Positions 7,796 through 17,613 of a stretch of 64,000 bases of DNA are shown one piece after another. The stretch's first letter is position 1. The number at the start of each line of letters is the position of its first letter. The translations under genes were made by a program, and so were the position numbers. Location: contig NZ_BAJX01000001.1 in assembly GCF_000613925.1 (NCBI RefSeq), forward strand, positions 248,001-312,000, written 5' to 3'. The notes beneath the pieces are model-generated. The model saw only the letters and a list, made by a program, of their open reading frames with translations. It had not been told where the DNA came from and did no database searches. The stretch is from Prevotella histicola JCM 15637 = DNF00424. GTDB lineage: Bacteria; Bacteroidota; Bacteroidia; Bacteroidales; Bacteroidaceae.

Positions 7796-10357
7796 CTAGA
7801 TTGCCTCTATACGACTTGATTGTATCCACCCTCTACGTCCATCATTAAGCTCTATCTCTGTCCATTTCCCCATGCTATCATCTGTAATTTTAACCTTTGA
7901 TCCCTCATGGAGAATAAACACCTCTGCAGAATTCTGGTCAGGCGTTTTCCTTGCCACAGCAGATGAAGACATGATAACACCTCTATCATGAGAATTAAGA
8001 AACAAACTTTGCTGTATTGCAAGCGTTGTTCCCAACAAAAAACAAATAAAAAATAAAGGTAAAACCATCCTTAGAATCCGACGGACGATATCACTTTCTA
8101 TAAACAAATAGAGGATAAGGCCTAACAAGCATATTAACAAACAGATAAGGCTCAGATAAGCCCATACGTCTATACTAACAATACTAACAAAAGATTTATA
8201 CCAAGTAACAAAGAACATCTCTGGTTCTGGCGTTAAATTATCTATTGTTTTTGATTGAGCCAGTTGGAGATTAAAACGTATATCATCGTTACTCGGCGCA
8301 AGCCTTTGCGCACGCTCATAAGCAAGTACAGCGTGAGGAATATCATCTAAACGATAATATGCATTACCTAGATTATAAAACAAAGCAGCAGATTCCTTTT
8401 CCTTCAATAAATTTTCGTAGCCTTTAACAGCTTGCTTATAATTACCTTTCTGATACATCTGATCAACCTCTCTCTTGCTTTGTGCAGATATGTGCAAAGA
8501 GAATATACTGAACACAAATAACAATACCACGAAAATAAACGATTTACTAATAGAAGGAGCTGCTTTCTTTATGGACTCTTCGATACCCGCTATAGCTTGC
8601 ATTGCACTATCAAAAGTTTTTTTCATATTACCTTTTTCATCACCTGGTGCATAACGTTCATATTCACATTCATCAATGGCAATAATAAACTTCTCTGCGA
8701 TTTCATTAGATACACCAATCTTAGATAATTGTTCAATTATATTTTCGCGTGATAACTGCTCAATAGGTAGACTCAATTTATCACTTGCATATCCCCATAA
8801 AGCCTGTAGAATCTCATCATAAAAGTCAAGATTATTCCCTTTAAGCATAAAAGAGTTGGCATTATGAAGCCGAATAGCTGCTGTTCGATTAGCATTTTTA
8901 CCGCGCTTAAGTACCATGTCTACATGATGTGCAAACCGACGACGAAAACAGAAAGAAAGGATGCCACATGCTGCCAGTAAAAGGCCAAGAGTTAGGAAAT
9001 AAGCTACCGAACCAAAGAAAGAATCATCTACTACACTCAGTGACGAGTTGCCCAACTTTAACGGTAGAATATCCTCTTTAGGCAAATTAACTTCCATTGC
9101 ATCACTAACTGAGCCATTTCCTTTCAAAACCCGTATATCAATAGGAGTTGTCTGAAGTGTAATAAACTTCCTTTGCAATAAATCATAATAGCAGAACTTA
9201 GCTGAAGGTATAGAGAATACTCCTTCTTTATGTGGCACAACAACTTGGTCATATATCATATTACCTTCATTTCCCTTTGTTGTGAGCTGAGTTTTATCAG
9301 TCACTTTAACATCATAAGCTTCAAATCCATTAGGAAGTTTTATAATTGGTTGCTTTATAAGCTTCAAATTACCAGACCCACTAACAACCACACGGATAGT
9401 AAAAGGATCTCCAACTCTAACTTCTTTTTTATTCAATTGTGCGGAAAGATTAAAATGCCCAACTCCACCTGAAAACTCTGTTGGACGAGTAGGCAAAGGA
9501 AGAACACGAATAGAAAGCCCTGGTGCAACAACATCTTTCTTTATACTAGTGGAACCACCGTCGATTCCAAAGTCTTCAAAAGGATTAAAAGCATCATTTA
9601 CTTGAATTATACCATGAAAGGTTAATGGAGGAACACGCAATGTACCTGTCACCTGCGGATACATAACATATTCACTCCAAGTAACACAATTATAAATACG
9701 TTTACCAACACGTTCTTTATGGAAAGTTTTTTGTTGGGGAAGATCAATTTCCTGAACATGAAAGCCTGATAAATCAGGCATTTTTCCAACTAGCTGACGA
9801 AGATTCTTTGTAGTATATACCTTATATGTCAAAAGAACAGGCTCCTGTTCGTAAACAGTACTCTTATTGGCTCTAACTTTTATAAACAGGTCATTAGGGC
9901 CAATCTTTGAATTTGAAAGGCGAGATCTTTCTCTAGTATCATAATAACTACCCGAATTTGAGGCATGGGAGTTGTTTGCAATATTTGATGCAATTATCTT
10001 TACAGGGGTTGAAGCTAGATCTTGTCCATTAACAAAAATTTTTGCAGGACCGATACTCAACCCACCTCTCTTTGTGGCAATAAAAACATAAGTAAATGAA
10101 ACTGACGACGAACTACTAGCATGTCCATCGATAAATTGGAAATTGGATTGAGAAGACGTAGCTGGACCAAAAACCTTCTCTAACCCAGCAGACAATTTGC
10201 CTAATTGAAATCTACGAACATCTTGTGTATATATCGTATACTCAATTTGAAATTCCTCTCCAACTGCTACATGCTTAGGCGCTGTAACACGGATGTGTTG
10301 TGCACTCATAATAAGAGTACTCAACAAGGTTAAGAAAAACATCATATATCGTTTCAT
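7796..10357 (-). CDS. batD: BatD-BatE fusion, aerotolerance operon
   Basis: The N-terminal signal peptide (RYMMFFLTLLSTLIMSAQ) is followed by repeated beta-rich BatD domains and a membrane segment (about 450-475), then a cytosolic linker. A second signal-like hydrophobic segment ending in HISAQ leads into TPR repeats (YQKGNYKQAVKGYENLL...), two further membrane helices and a C-terminal SH3-like domain. The second half corresponds to BatE, normally a separate gene, so this is a fusion. An ATG at 10381 is possible, but it would overlap batC and lengthen the n-region; the ATG at 10357 gives a typical signal peptide. Bat proteins support oxygen and oxidant tolerance in Bacteroides. Confidence 0.88.
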   Translation of the reverse strand: MKRYMMFFLTLLSTLIMSAQHIRVTAPKHVAVGEEFQIEYTIYTQDVRRFQLGKLSAGLEKVFGPATSSQSNFQFIDGHASSSSSVSFTYVFIATKRGGLSIGPAKIFVNGQDLASTPVKIIASNIANNSHASNSGSYYDTRERSRLSNSKIGPNDLFIKVRANKSTVYEQEPVLLTYKVYTTKNLRQLVGKMPDLSGFHVQEIDLPQQKTFHKERVGKRIYNCVTWSEYVMYPQVTGTLRVPPLTFHGIIQVNDAFNPFEDFGIDGGSTSIKKDVVAPGLSIRVLPLPTRPTEFSGGVGHFNLSAQLNKKEVRVGDPFTIRVVVSGSGNLKLIKQPIIKLPNGFEAYDVKVTDKTQLTTKGNEGNMIYDQVVVPHKEGVFSIPSAKFCYYDLLQRKFITLQTTPIDIRVLKGNGSVSDAMEVNLPKEDILPLKLGNSSLSVVDDSFFGSVAYFLTLGLLLAACGILSFCFRRRFAHHVDMVLKRGKNANRTAAIRLHNANSFMLKGNNLDFYDEILQALWGYASDKLSLPIEQLSRENIIEQLSKIGVSNEIAEKFIIAIDECEYERYAPGDEKGNMKKTFDSAMQAIAGIEESIKKAAPSISKSFIFVVLLFVFSIFSLHISAQSKREVDQMYQKGNYKQAVKGYENLLKEKESAALFYNLGNAYYRLDDIPHAVLAYERAQRLAPSNDDIRFNLQLAQSKTIDNLTPEPEMFFVTWYKSFVSIVSIDVWAYLSLICLLICLLGLILYLFIESDIVRRILRMVLPLFFICFLLGTTLAIQQSLFLNSHDRGVIMSSSAVARKTPDQNSAEVFILHEGSKVKITDDSMGKWTEIELNDGRRGWIQSSRIEAI

Positions 10358-10364
10358 ATTTAAT

Positions 10365-11033
10365 TTACCAATTTTTATCAAGTTTTCGATCCGACGGTTG
10401 CTTCATTGCTTTAGATAAACGTTCTTGTGTTTCTTTTTCTTGCTGCATTGCTGCATTTAGAAGCTGTTGGGCATTGTCTCTACTCATACTATTACGATTC
10501 TTTGCCTGATTCGATTCTCCATTTTTATTGTCACCATTCCTTTTCTGATTTTTCTTTTGATTATTATTAGATTTATTCCGCCCACCAGCAGAATGCTTCT
10601 TTTTTTGTTGTTGCTGTTTTTTGCACAGTTCCAAATTATAACGTGCTTTGTTATGATTAGGATCTATACGTAATACTTTTTTATAAGTTTCTATAGCTTC
10701 GCCATAGTTTTTCTCTTTTTGCAATAGAGTCCCTAAATTATAATAACTACTAACCCGAGCAGAAGAAGCATCCTTTAACTTTATGACTTTTTCATATAAA
10801 ATCTTTGCTTCAGAGTCCTTATTTTGAGCTTGTAAAGTCCTAGCAAGGTTATAACAAGCTACTATATTATTATTATCTTTATTCAAAACTTTCCGGTAAG
10901 ATATTTCTGCATGCACATAATCTTTTTGGGAATATTGCTTGTTCCCTACTCTAATTAATTGATTAACAGTCTGACTGTTAATCGTTAAAAAGAACATAAG
11001 CAAACATAGTATGACATAACACCTTCTTATCAT
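10365..11033 (-). CDS. batC: BatC-like TPR protein
   Basis: A 222-residue protein with signal peptide (RRCYVILCLLMFFLTINSQ) and about three tetratricopeptide repeats (residues 30-130). The tail is rich in Lys, Asn, Gln and Ser and likely disordered. It lies between batB and batD as in other Bacteroidetes Bat operons and probably scaffolds the VWA proteins in the periplasm. Confidence 0.85.
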   Translation of the reverse strand: MIRRCYVILCLLMFFLTINSQTVNQLIRVGNKQYSQKDYVHAEISYRKVLNKDNNNIVACYNLARTLQAQNKDSEAKILYEKVIKLKDASSARVSSYYNLGTLLQKEKNYGEAIETYKKVLRIDPNHNKARYNLELCKKQQQQKKKHSAGGRNKSNNNQKKNQKRNGDNKNGESNQAKNRNSMSRDNAQQLLNAAMQQEKETQERLSKAMKQPSDRKLDKNW

Positions 11034-11054
11034 AAATCTAAGTATAAAAGCAAT

Positions 11055-12044
11055 TTATTTTTTCCTTTCAAGAATCAAAGATTCTAAAATTAAGAGTAGA
11101 ATTACTATAAGAGCTATACCTTGAAACTGCTCATCGAAATCACTATAGATAACATTATTAATTTCTCCTCTCTGCAATTTACTCAGCTCACGATTTAATA
11201 TAACGTCCGCCAAGTCTGTATTATCAACATGTATATACACACCATGCCCTACTTCTGCGATCTTTTTACACATCTTCTCATTCAAACGCGTCTTTACAAT
11301 ATCACCACTAGGTGTTTTCAGGCTTTCTCCATTTGGCATTGGGATAGTTGTACCTTCCTTAGAACCGACACCTAAAATAAAGACCTTTATACCTTTCTTC
11401 TCAGCTTCATTAGCCATCTCCTCTGCACCACCTTCATTATCTTCACCATCAGTAATAACAATAATCGCTTTACCAATTTTAGAATTTGGTGTAAAACTAT
11501 GTATAGCAAGATTAAGCGCTTTACCAATATCTGTTCCCTGAGTACCTATCAGAGATGGACTAATATTATCTAAGAACATTTTCGCAGAAATATAGTCACT
11601 TGTAATAGGTAGCTGTACAAAAGCATCACCAGCAAAAACTATAAGCCCAATCTTATCCTCACTGAACTTAGTCATTAAATTCTCTACCATCAATTTACTT
11701 TTTTCCAATCGCGAAGGAGGAACGTCTTGTGCCAACATCGAATTACTGATATCTAAAGCAATGATAGTTTCTATCCCTTTCTTGTTTTTTTTGCTGGCTA
11801 TTCTATTCCCGACCTGAGGACGTGCAAGCATAATCACAAGCAAAGTTAAAATTACTTCTGACAGAATAAACTTAATTAATATTCTTTTATGACTTACTGT
11901 AGAAGAAAACCTCTTTATCAACTCTGGGGTTCCAAACTTCTTTATCCTTTTTTTATAATTACATAAAGACATATAGTAAACTGTTGCCAATAAAGGGATC
12001 AGCAACAGCAACCACAAATATATAGGGGATTCAAATCTAAACAT
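11055..12044 (-). CDS. batB: BatB, von Willebrand A-domain membrane protein
   Basis: 329 residues: two N-terminal membrane helices (about 8-25 and 57-75), a VWA domain with the metal-ion site DISNS at 98-102 plus TQGTDIG and TDGEDNEG loops, and a C-terminal helix. It is a paralogue of the adjacent BatA. The VWA domain faces the periplasm and likely binds partner proteins. Gene order and spacing (38 bp to batA) fit a single transcript. Confidence 0.92.
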   Translation of the reverse strand: MFRFESPIYLWLLLLIPLLATVYYMSLCNYKKRIKKFGTPELIKRFSSTVSHKRILIKFILSEVILTLLVIMLARPQVGNRIASKKNKKGIETIIALDISNSMLAQDVPPSRLEKSKLMVENLMTKFSEDKIGLIVFAGDAFVQLPITSDYISAKMFLDNISPSLIGTQGTDIGKALNLAIHSFTPNSKIGKAIIVITDGEDNEGGAEEMANEAEKKGIKVFILGVGSKEGTTIPMPNGESLKTPSGDIVKTRLNEKMCKKIAEVGHGVYIHVDNTDLADVILNRELSKLQRGEINNVIYSDFDEQFQGIALIVILLLILESLILERKK

Positions 12045-12082
12045 TCTTTATTTTATCTCGTAAGACCCGCAATAATAAGAAC

Positions 12083-13039
12083 TTATGGTAAACGTCTAAA
12101 AACTAGAAGACGCATGAATAGTTCTAAACTAAAAAATAATAAAGCTGCCCATGCAAAAGGCATATAGGCTTCATATAAATGGCTATATGATTTCATACTC
12201 AACTTCGTTTTCTCTAGTTGATCAATGTCTTGATAGATCCTAGATAATTCACTTTGACTTTGAGCACGATAAAACTCTCCATCAGTTGAAACTGCTATAT
12301 TTTGTAAAGTCTTATAATCAATAGCACCCATAGAATCACCTGTCTCTTTACCAAGCCCTATCGTATAAATTCTTATACCAAATTTCTTTGCTATAGTTGC
12401 AGCCGTCATGGGAGAAATAGACCCAACATTATTACTACCATCAGTCAATAAGATTACCACCTTGCTTTTAGCTTTAGAATCTTTAAGTCTACTAATTGCA
12501 TTGGCTAATCCCATTCCTATCGCAGTACCATCTTGTATCAACCCTTTCATAACTAAATCTGCTCTCACATTATGAAGTAGATTTAACAAAGCAGCATGAT
12601 CAACAGTCATTGGACATTGAGTAAATGCTTCACCAGCAAAAATGGTAAGACCTATATTATCATTCGGACGACCATTAATGAACTCTGATGCAACTTCTTT
12701 CGCGACTTCCATACGATTTGGAAAAACATCTTCCGTTAACATACTTGCAGAGACATCCATTACCAACATAATGTCTATTCCTTCCACATTTTCATTATTC
12801 CAAGAATTATAAGTTTGAGGGCGTGCTAAAACAATTACAACTAAAGTATAAACAAGGCAATGTAACACCAGTGGAAGATGTATCATTCTAGCTCTCCTAC
12901 TTTTAGGAACATTCTGATACGCAAATGTATCACTCATACGTATCATAGGTTCTTTTCCTTTTCCTCTCAAGAAAAACCATAATATATATGGTATCAATAA
13001 AAGTAACAAAAAAAGATAACCACTATTTGCAAATTCCAT
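12083..13039 (-). CDS. batA: BatA, von Willebrand A-domain membrane protein
   Basis: 318 residues, with N-terminal membrane helices, a VWA domain with intact MIDAS DVSAS (95-99) and TDGSNNVG, and a C-terminal membrane helix. The gene lies 11 bp downstream of the BatX-like gene. In Bacteroides the Bat proteins contribute to aerotolerance; the mechanism is unresolved. Confidence 0.93.
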   Translation of the reverse strand: MEFANSGYLFLLLLLIPYILWFFLRGKGKEPMIRMSDTFAYQNVPKSRRARMIHLPLVLHCLVYTLVVIVLARPQTYNSWNNENVEGIDIMLVMDVSASMLTEDVFPNRMEVAKEVASEFINGRPNDNIGLTIFAGEAFTQCPMTVDHAALLNLLHNVRADLVMKGLIQDGTAIGMGLANAISRLKDSKAKSKVVILLTDGSNNVGSISPMTAATIAKKFGIRIYTIGLGKETGDSMGAIDYKTLQNIAVSTDGEFYRAQSQSELSRIYQDIDQLEKTKLSMKSYSHLYEAYMPFAWAALLFFSLELFMRLLVFRRLP

Positions 13040-13050
13040 TTCTATACTAC

Positions 13051-14100
13051 TTAAAGATTCAGAAGAATATAACTCTCAGCCGCAACATAAATTAACAAAG
13101 CTACAGAGATACTAATCAATACTGCTATGCTTAACTTTACCAAAGAGCGAGGACTATCAATCTTTGTATGTTCTTGTTTTTTTTCTACGTTAGGCTCTAT
13201 GATTTGTGTTTTATGTACGAAATGAGTTATGTTATCAAGAAACAGAAGCTTATCATTTTCTCCTGTAGAAAACTTTGCAAACTTCACCAAATCAATCGTA
13301 TATAACAAATCTATTAGATCTCCAAGTGAATCTTCTTCACATCTAGATTTTAGTATCCCCATTATTTCCGTAGATGTCATTTCTAAACCATTAACTCCAA
13401 ATCGCCAAGATATATATTTTTTCAGGATATCAGTAAGTTCCGAATAATATGCTTTTTGATCTCTATAAGACTCTATGTTAGCTCTAATAGATCCAATATC
13501 ATGGAGAACCTTTTCATAAGGAGTAAGAGGCTTTTTAAAGTGGACAGAATTCCATATCTTATTTTTATTCCTCAATTGATTATAAAGATATAGTGAAATA
13601 CCAAGAAATGAAAACGCCAAAAGACTTAGAAAGAGTATAGGGATCCATTCACCCCACGCAAAAGGAAGTTGAAAAATGTCATCAGGAACTTTAGCAACAT
13701 TTCTTTTTACATCGATAGGAATTGCTCTCACATTAAGAACAAAACGATGTGTATAATGAATATTCCCTCCAATAAGAACTTTTTGTACAGGTATTAAGTA
13801 CTTTTTTTCATCCCACCCCGTTAACGTATATACCATCCTGACTTTCAGCCTATTACCATTAATCATTGTATCACGCTTAACGGAGAGGACCTCAAGACCA
13901 GGAATCATATCCTCACCATTTTTATACATTGGGAATGATACCGTTTCACCTTTTGGCACATTAACAACAATACTAAAATGTGCTCTTCCACCTATTAATA
14001 TATCTGTGGAATCCACCTGTGCTGTAACCTGTACTTGCGCATGACTAACTATTACAGCATTGATAAGCAATATTATTATTACAATATACTTTCTCATCAA
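13051..14100 (-). CDS. BatX-like exported membrane protein
   Basis: 349 residues: a signal peptide (VIIILLINAVIVSHAQ), a beta-rich periplasmic domain (residues 20-145), a membrane helix (WIPILFLSLLAFSFLGISLYL), a cytosolic helical region and a second membrane helix at the C-terminus. It overlaps the DUF58 gene by 4 bp. Position and topology match the variable gene between DUF58 and BatA in Bacteroidetes Bat operons. Confidence 0.8.
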   Translation of the reverse strand: MMRKYIVIIILLINAVIVSHAQVQVTAQVDSTDILIGGRAHFSIVVNVPKGETVSFPMYKNGEDMIPGLEVLSVKRDTMINGNRLKVRMVYTLTGWDEKKYLIPVQKVLIGGNIHYTHRFVLNVRAIPIDVKRNVAKVPDDIFQLPFAWGEWIPILFLSLLAFSFLGISLYLYNQLRNKNKIWNSVHFKKPLTPYEKVLHDIGSIRANIESYRDQKAYYSELTDILKKYISWRFGVNGLEMTSTEIMGILKSRCEEDSLGDLIDLLYTIDLVKFAKFSTGENDKLLFLDNITHFVHKTQIIEPNVEKKQEHTKIDSPRSLVKLSIAVLISISVALLIYVAAESYILLNL

Positions 14101-14966
14101 CTTCTCTTTGAAAATAAAGACATTAATTTCTTTACATAATCATCATCTGTCGCTATTGCCACACTATCAACATGACCCTGTTTCAAGATATCAGTCAATC
14201 GTTGTTCACGCTCTTCCCAATAGATATTATGCGCCTTACGTAAACGAGAATCATGTGTATCTATATACATTTGGTGCCCAGTCTCTGCATCAACTACTTT
14301 TACCAACCCAACATCAGGCATTTCTTTAGCACGGGGATCATACACCTGTATTGCTACGACATCATGCTTCCGATTGGCAATACGAAGCTCTTGTGAGAAG
14401 TCTTTGCGAGTATAAAAATCACTAATAATAAAAGCCGTACAATGTCGTTTCATGACTTTATTAAGATATTCTAGACCTGCCCCGACATTGGTTCTTCTAC
14501 TAACTGGTGTGAAAGTAAGCATTTCTCTAATAAGAAATAGAATATGCTTACGGCCCTTCTTAGGAGCAATATATTTTTCCACATGGTCAGAGAAAAAAAT
14601 CACCCCAATCTTATCATTGTTTTGAATAGCAGAGAAAGCTAATGTCGCTGCAATCTCTGTAGCACACTCACGTTTCAATTGATTTACAGTTCCAAAATCT
14701 AGAGAACCGCTGACATCTATGAGCAACATTACCGTTAACTCTCTTTCTTCTTCAAAAACCTTTATATACGGATGATGGAAACGCCCAGTAACATTCCAAT
14801 CAATGTCACGAATATCATCCCCATACTGATACTCACGCACCTCTGAAAAAGCCATACCACGTCCTTTAAAAGCAGAATGATACTGCCCTGCAAAGACTTC
14901 TCGGCTCAATCCTATAGCTTTTATCTCTATCTTTCGAACCTTTTTTAGCAACTCAGAGGTATTCAT
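14097..14966 (-). CDS. DUF58 protein of the MoxR-Bat system
   Basis: A 289-residue cytosolic protein. It has the DUF58 signature YGDDIRDIDWNVTGR (48-62), then a degenerate VWA fold with the metal site DVSGS at 84-88. DUF58 proteins are typical partners of MoxR ATPases, which may load or remodel the VWA proteins. The stop overlaps the next gene. Confidence 0.93.
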   Translation of the reverse strand: MNTSELLKKVRKIEIKAIGLSREVFAGQYHSAFKGRGMAFSEVREYQYGDDIRDIDWNVTGRFHHPYIKVFEEERELTVMLLIDVSGSLDFGTVNQLKRECATEIAATLAFSAIQNNDKIGVIFFSDHVEKYIAPKKGRKHILFLIREMLTFTPVSRRTNVGAGLEYLNKVMKRHCTAFIISDFYTRKDFSQELRIANRKHDVVAIQVYDPRAKEMPDVGLVKVVDAETGHQMYIDTHDSRLRKAHNIYWEEREQRLTDILKQGHVDSVAIATDDDYVKKLMSLFSKRS

Positions 14967-15019
14967 GTATTACAACATTTTTATCTTTAGAAATATGATC
15001 TGAACCTACTACAAATAAC

Positions 15020-16015
15020 TTACGGCACCTGCACTTTGTTAAGAACCTCTCTGACAACTTCTTCTGCTGTGAGATTAGTAGCTTCAGCTTCATATGAAAG
15101 ACCAATTCTATGGCGTAAAACGTCATAAGCTACGGCACGAACATCTTCTGGAACGACATATCCACGATGCTTTACAAAAGCATATGCACGACTTGCCTTT
15201 GCTAAATTTATACTAGCACGGGGACTACCTCCAAAAGTTATCATCTGCTTCAAGTCTGATAATTGATAACGCTCAGGATAACGTGTTGCAAAAACTACAT
15301 CAGCAATATATTGCAAGATTTTATCATCCAGATAAACTTCTTCTACAATTTTTCGAGCATCAAAGATATCATTAGCAGAAACAATAGAATTTACTTCTGG
15401 CATTTTATCTTGTAGATTCTCACGTACAATAAGTTTCTCATCCTCTATTGTTGGATAGTCTATAATAACTTTTAGCATAAAACGATCCACTTGGGCTTCA
15501 GGAAGCATATAAGTTCCTTCCTGTTCTACAGGATTCTGTGTCGCCATAACAAGGAATGGATCAGGAAGAGTAAAAGCTGTATCACCAATTGTCACTTGGT
15601 GTTCTTGCATAGCTTCCAACAAAGCACTCTGAACCTTTGCTGGCGCACGGTTAATCTCATCAGCAAGAACAAAATTTGCAAAAACCGGACCCTTCTTTAC
15701 ATGAAAAGATTCATCCTTTTGAGAATAAATCTGCGTACCAATAACATCAGCGGGCAATAGATCTGGTGTAAACTGAATACGATTATAACGAACGTCTATG
15801 AGTTGAGATAGCGTCTTAATAGCTAATGTCTTTGCTAAACCAGGTACGCCTTCAAGAAGAATATGACCACCGCTAAGTAAAGATATTAGTAACGAATCTA
15901 TAAGATGTCGTTGCCCGACAATAACCTGATTCATACCAACCGTAAGATCTGTAATGAAGGAACTTTGTTTCTCTATTCGTTGATTTAACTCTCTAATATC
16001 AATAGATTCTGCCAT
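15020..16015 (-). CDS. moxR: MoxR-family AAA+ ATPase
   Basis: 331 residues with Walker A GVPGLAKT (56-63), Walker B VLADEINRAP (116-125) and sensor 1 MATQNP. It is the first gene of the Bat operon and is preceded by a good promoter. MoxR ATPases act as chaperones for VWA-domain partners, here BatA and BatB. Confidence 0.95.
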   Translation of the reverse strand: MAESIDIRELNQRIEKQSSFITDLTVGMNQVIVGQRHLIDSLLISLLSGGHILLEGVPGLAKTLAIKTLSQLIDVRYNRIQFTPDLLPADVIGTQIYSQKDESFHVKKGPVFANFVLADEINRAPAKVQSALLEAMQEHQVTIGDTAFTLPDPFLVMATQNPVEQEGTYMLPEAQVDRFMLKVIIDYPTIEDEKLIVRENLQDKMPEVNSIVSANDIFDARKIVEEVYLDDKILQYIADVVFATRYPERYQLSDLKQMITFGGSPRASINLAKASRAYAFVKHRGYVVPEDVRAVAYDVLRHRIGLSYEAEATNLTAEEVVREVLNKVQVP

Positions 16016-16062
16016 TATAATGTCTCTTATATTATACTGTTTATTATAAACTCTATGAATTA

Positions 16063-16095
16063 CAAAAGTACAATATAAAAGCGATATGAAACAAG
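16063..16095 (-). promoter_or_regulatory. Bat operon promoter
   Basis: On the minus strand, TACTTTTG (16063-16070) matches the TAnnTTTG -7 element exactly. A weaker CTTG lies about 21 nt upstream (16092-16095). The predicted leader is about 40 nt. Confidence 0.5.
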
Positions 16096-16160
16096 AATAA
16101 GAGCCTAAATTATATTAAAAAAGTTCCTCAAATTCATTATTTAAGAAACTTTTTGTCATT

Positions 16161-17315
16161 TTATTTTTTTCTGTATTGGGGTCGTAATTCTACACGAGGT
16201 ACTTTCATTGTATCTCCTTCTGCCATTGTATTACGCCCATTAAGGACCTGAAAATAACCTATCATATCAGCCCCCAAGGTTTGACGGCTATATTTCGCCA
16301 TTGTCTGACCTTTTTTCAATACAACTATACGATCTATCCCTACAATATTATATGCACCATAGCGGATACGTGCATCATTATTCATATGCATAAAATATTC
16401 TACCTTCTTTACTCTTGAAGCAACATGCTTTAGAGTATCAGGCACTGAAGCTTTTGCAACTGACACTGTGGTATCCTTCTTTACAAGTTTTTTCTGTTGA
16501 AGGCTTAACTCCACTTTATTATTTTTTTCATTTCCCACCTTCATCCAAAAGAAGACTCCAAGAAAAACAATAATAATAGCAGCCAAAAATGCAATTACTC
16601 TCAGTATACTATTAGAAGAAGATTCTATATCGTCATCAGTGTCATCAATATCACTAAGAGCCTCTCCAGAAGTAGTTACATTAGGGGTATCAACATATTT
16701 ATCTTTAGTAGAACATAGAGTTTCTTGCGATTTTGAATAAATTGAAGAATCCGTTTCTACTACCTCTTTCTGACTAGTATTATTTTCCTGTGTTCTCTTA
16801 ACCCCATTAACGGACTGAGTATTAAACGTATTAGGAGAATCATTATCTTCATCTATAGAATTATCCATTGCTGCAGTAAAACTGTTTTCTACAACAGAGG
16901 ACTTTGATATAGTATCCTCAAAATCCTGATCAGCCTGCTCTACAGTATCTGACAATTCCTCCTCTGGAAGAGTCTCTAATTCTTCTACATTCACGTTATC
17001 ATTAATAACAACCGTTTCAAATTGAGAGAAAGGTTTATTAACGAGTTCTTTCATTGATGCATCAGGAGTAAAAGATATTTTATCATGCCCTTTTATCAAC
17101 ACACGCTCTCCTGTATTCACATTTACACTCTCACGTGGCTTTACTGTTTGAACCTTAAATGTTCCGAGTCCTTTAACTTTTACTTGATTGCCTCTCTTCA
17201 ACTCATCTCCTATAACCATGAAGAAAGCTTCTACGAAACTTGACGCATAAGCTATAGAAATATTATGTTTCTTTGCTATAGCTGTTGCTATTATTTGTAT
17301 AACACTTTTAGCCAT
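16161..17315 (-). CDS. membrane-anchored HU-like protein with LysM-like domain
   Basis: 384 residues. Residues 1-93 are an HU/IHF-type DNA-binding fold (KVKGLGTFKVQ). Residues 94-236 are acidic, Ser/Thr-rich and likely disordered. A single membrane helix spans 237-259, and residues about 331-378 resemble LysM (VLKKGQTMAKYSRQTLGADM... FQVLNGR). Predicted topology puts HU in the cytosol and LysM in the periplasm, so it could tie DNA to the envelope. It overlaps the upstream hup-like gene by 8 bp. Confidence 0.85.
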   Translation of the reverse strand: MAKSVIQIIATAIAKKHNISIAYASSFVEAFFMVIGDELKRGNQVKVKGLGTFKVQTVKPRESVNVNTGERVLIKGHDKISFTPDASMKELVNKPFSQFETVVINDNVNVEELETLPEEELSDTVEQADQDFEDTISKSSVVENSFTAAMDNSIDEDNDSPNTFNTQSVNGVKRTQENNTSQKEVVETDSSIYSKSQETLCSTKDKYVDTPNVTTSGEALSDIDDTDDDIESSSNSILRVIAFLAAIIIVFLGVFFWMKVGNEKNNKVELSLQQKKLVKKDTTVSVAKASVPDTLKHVASRVKKVEYFMHMNNDARIRYGAYNIVGIDRIVVLKKGQTMAKYSRQTLGADMIGYFQVLNGRNTMAEGDTMKVPRVELRPQYRKK

Positions 17316-17601
17316 TCTCCATTCCCCCTTTCTTCACTTGTACCTTTATCATTGTAGCAGGCTTAAAGTTAAGTACCAACTTGGGAGGAACCAACATTCG
17401 GAGGCCTGTTGCCGGATTTACCATTACACGCTCTAATCGTTTCTTAACTTCAAATGTGCCAAAGCCTGAAACTGCTACAGATTCACCTGACTCAAAGTAT
17501 TTACTCAGCTGTTCTATAACATCTTTCACCATCTGCTGACTCTCATCTTGAGTATATCCTGTCTTTAAAGCAATCGCGCCAATAAACTCTTTATTATTCA
17601 T
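17308..17601 (-). CDS. HU-family DNA-binding protein
   Basis: 97 residues with the full HU fold: helices at 1-40, then the beta arm (VSGFGTFEVKKRLERVMVNPATGLRM). It starts 12 bp after the reconstructed rimO stop and overlaps the HU-LysM gene, so the two HU-type proteins are co-expressed and may form heterodimers. HU versus IHF cannot be separated by eye. Confidence 0.93.
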   Translation of the reverse strand: MNNKEFIGAIALKTGYTQDESQQMVKDVIEQLSKYFESGESVAVSGFGTFEVKKRLERVMVNPATGLRMLVPPKLVLNFKPATMIKVQVKKGGMENG

Positions 17602-17613
17602 ATCTTTTAAAGT

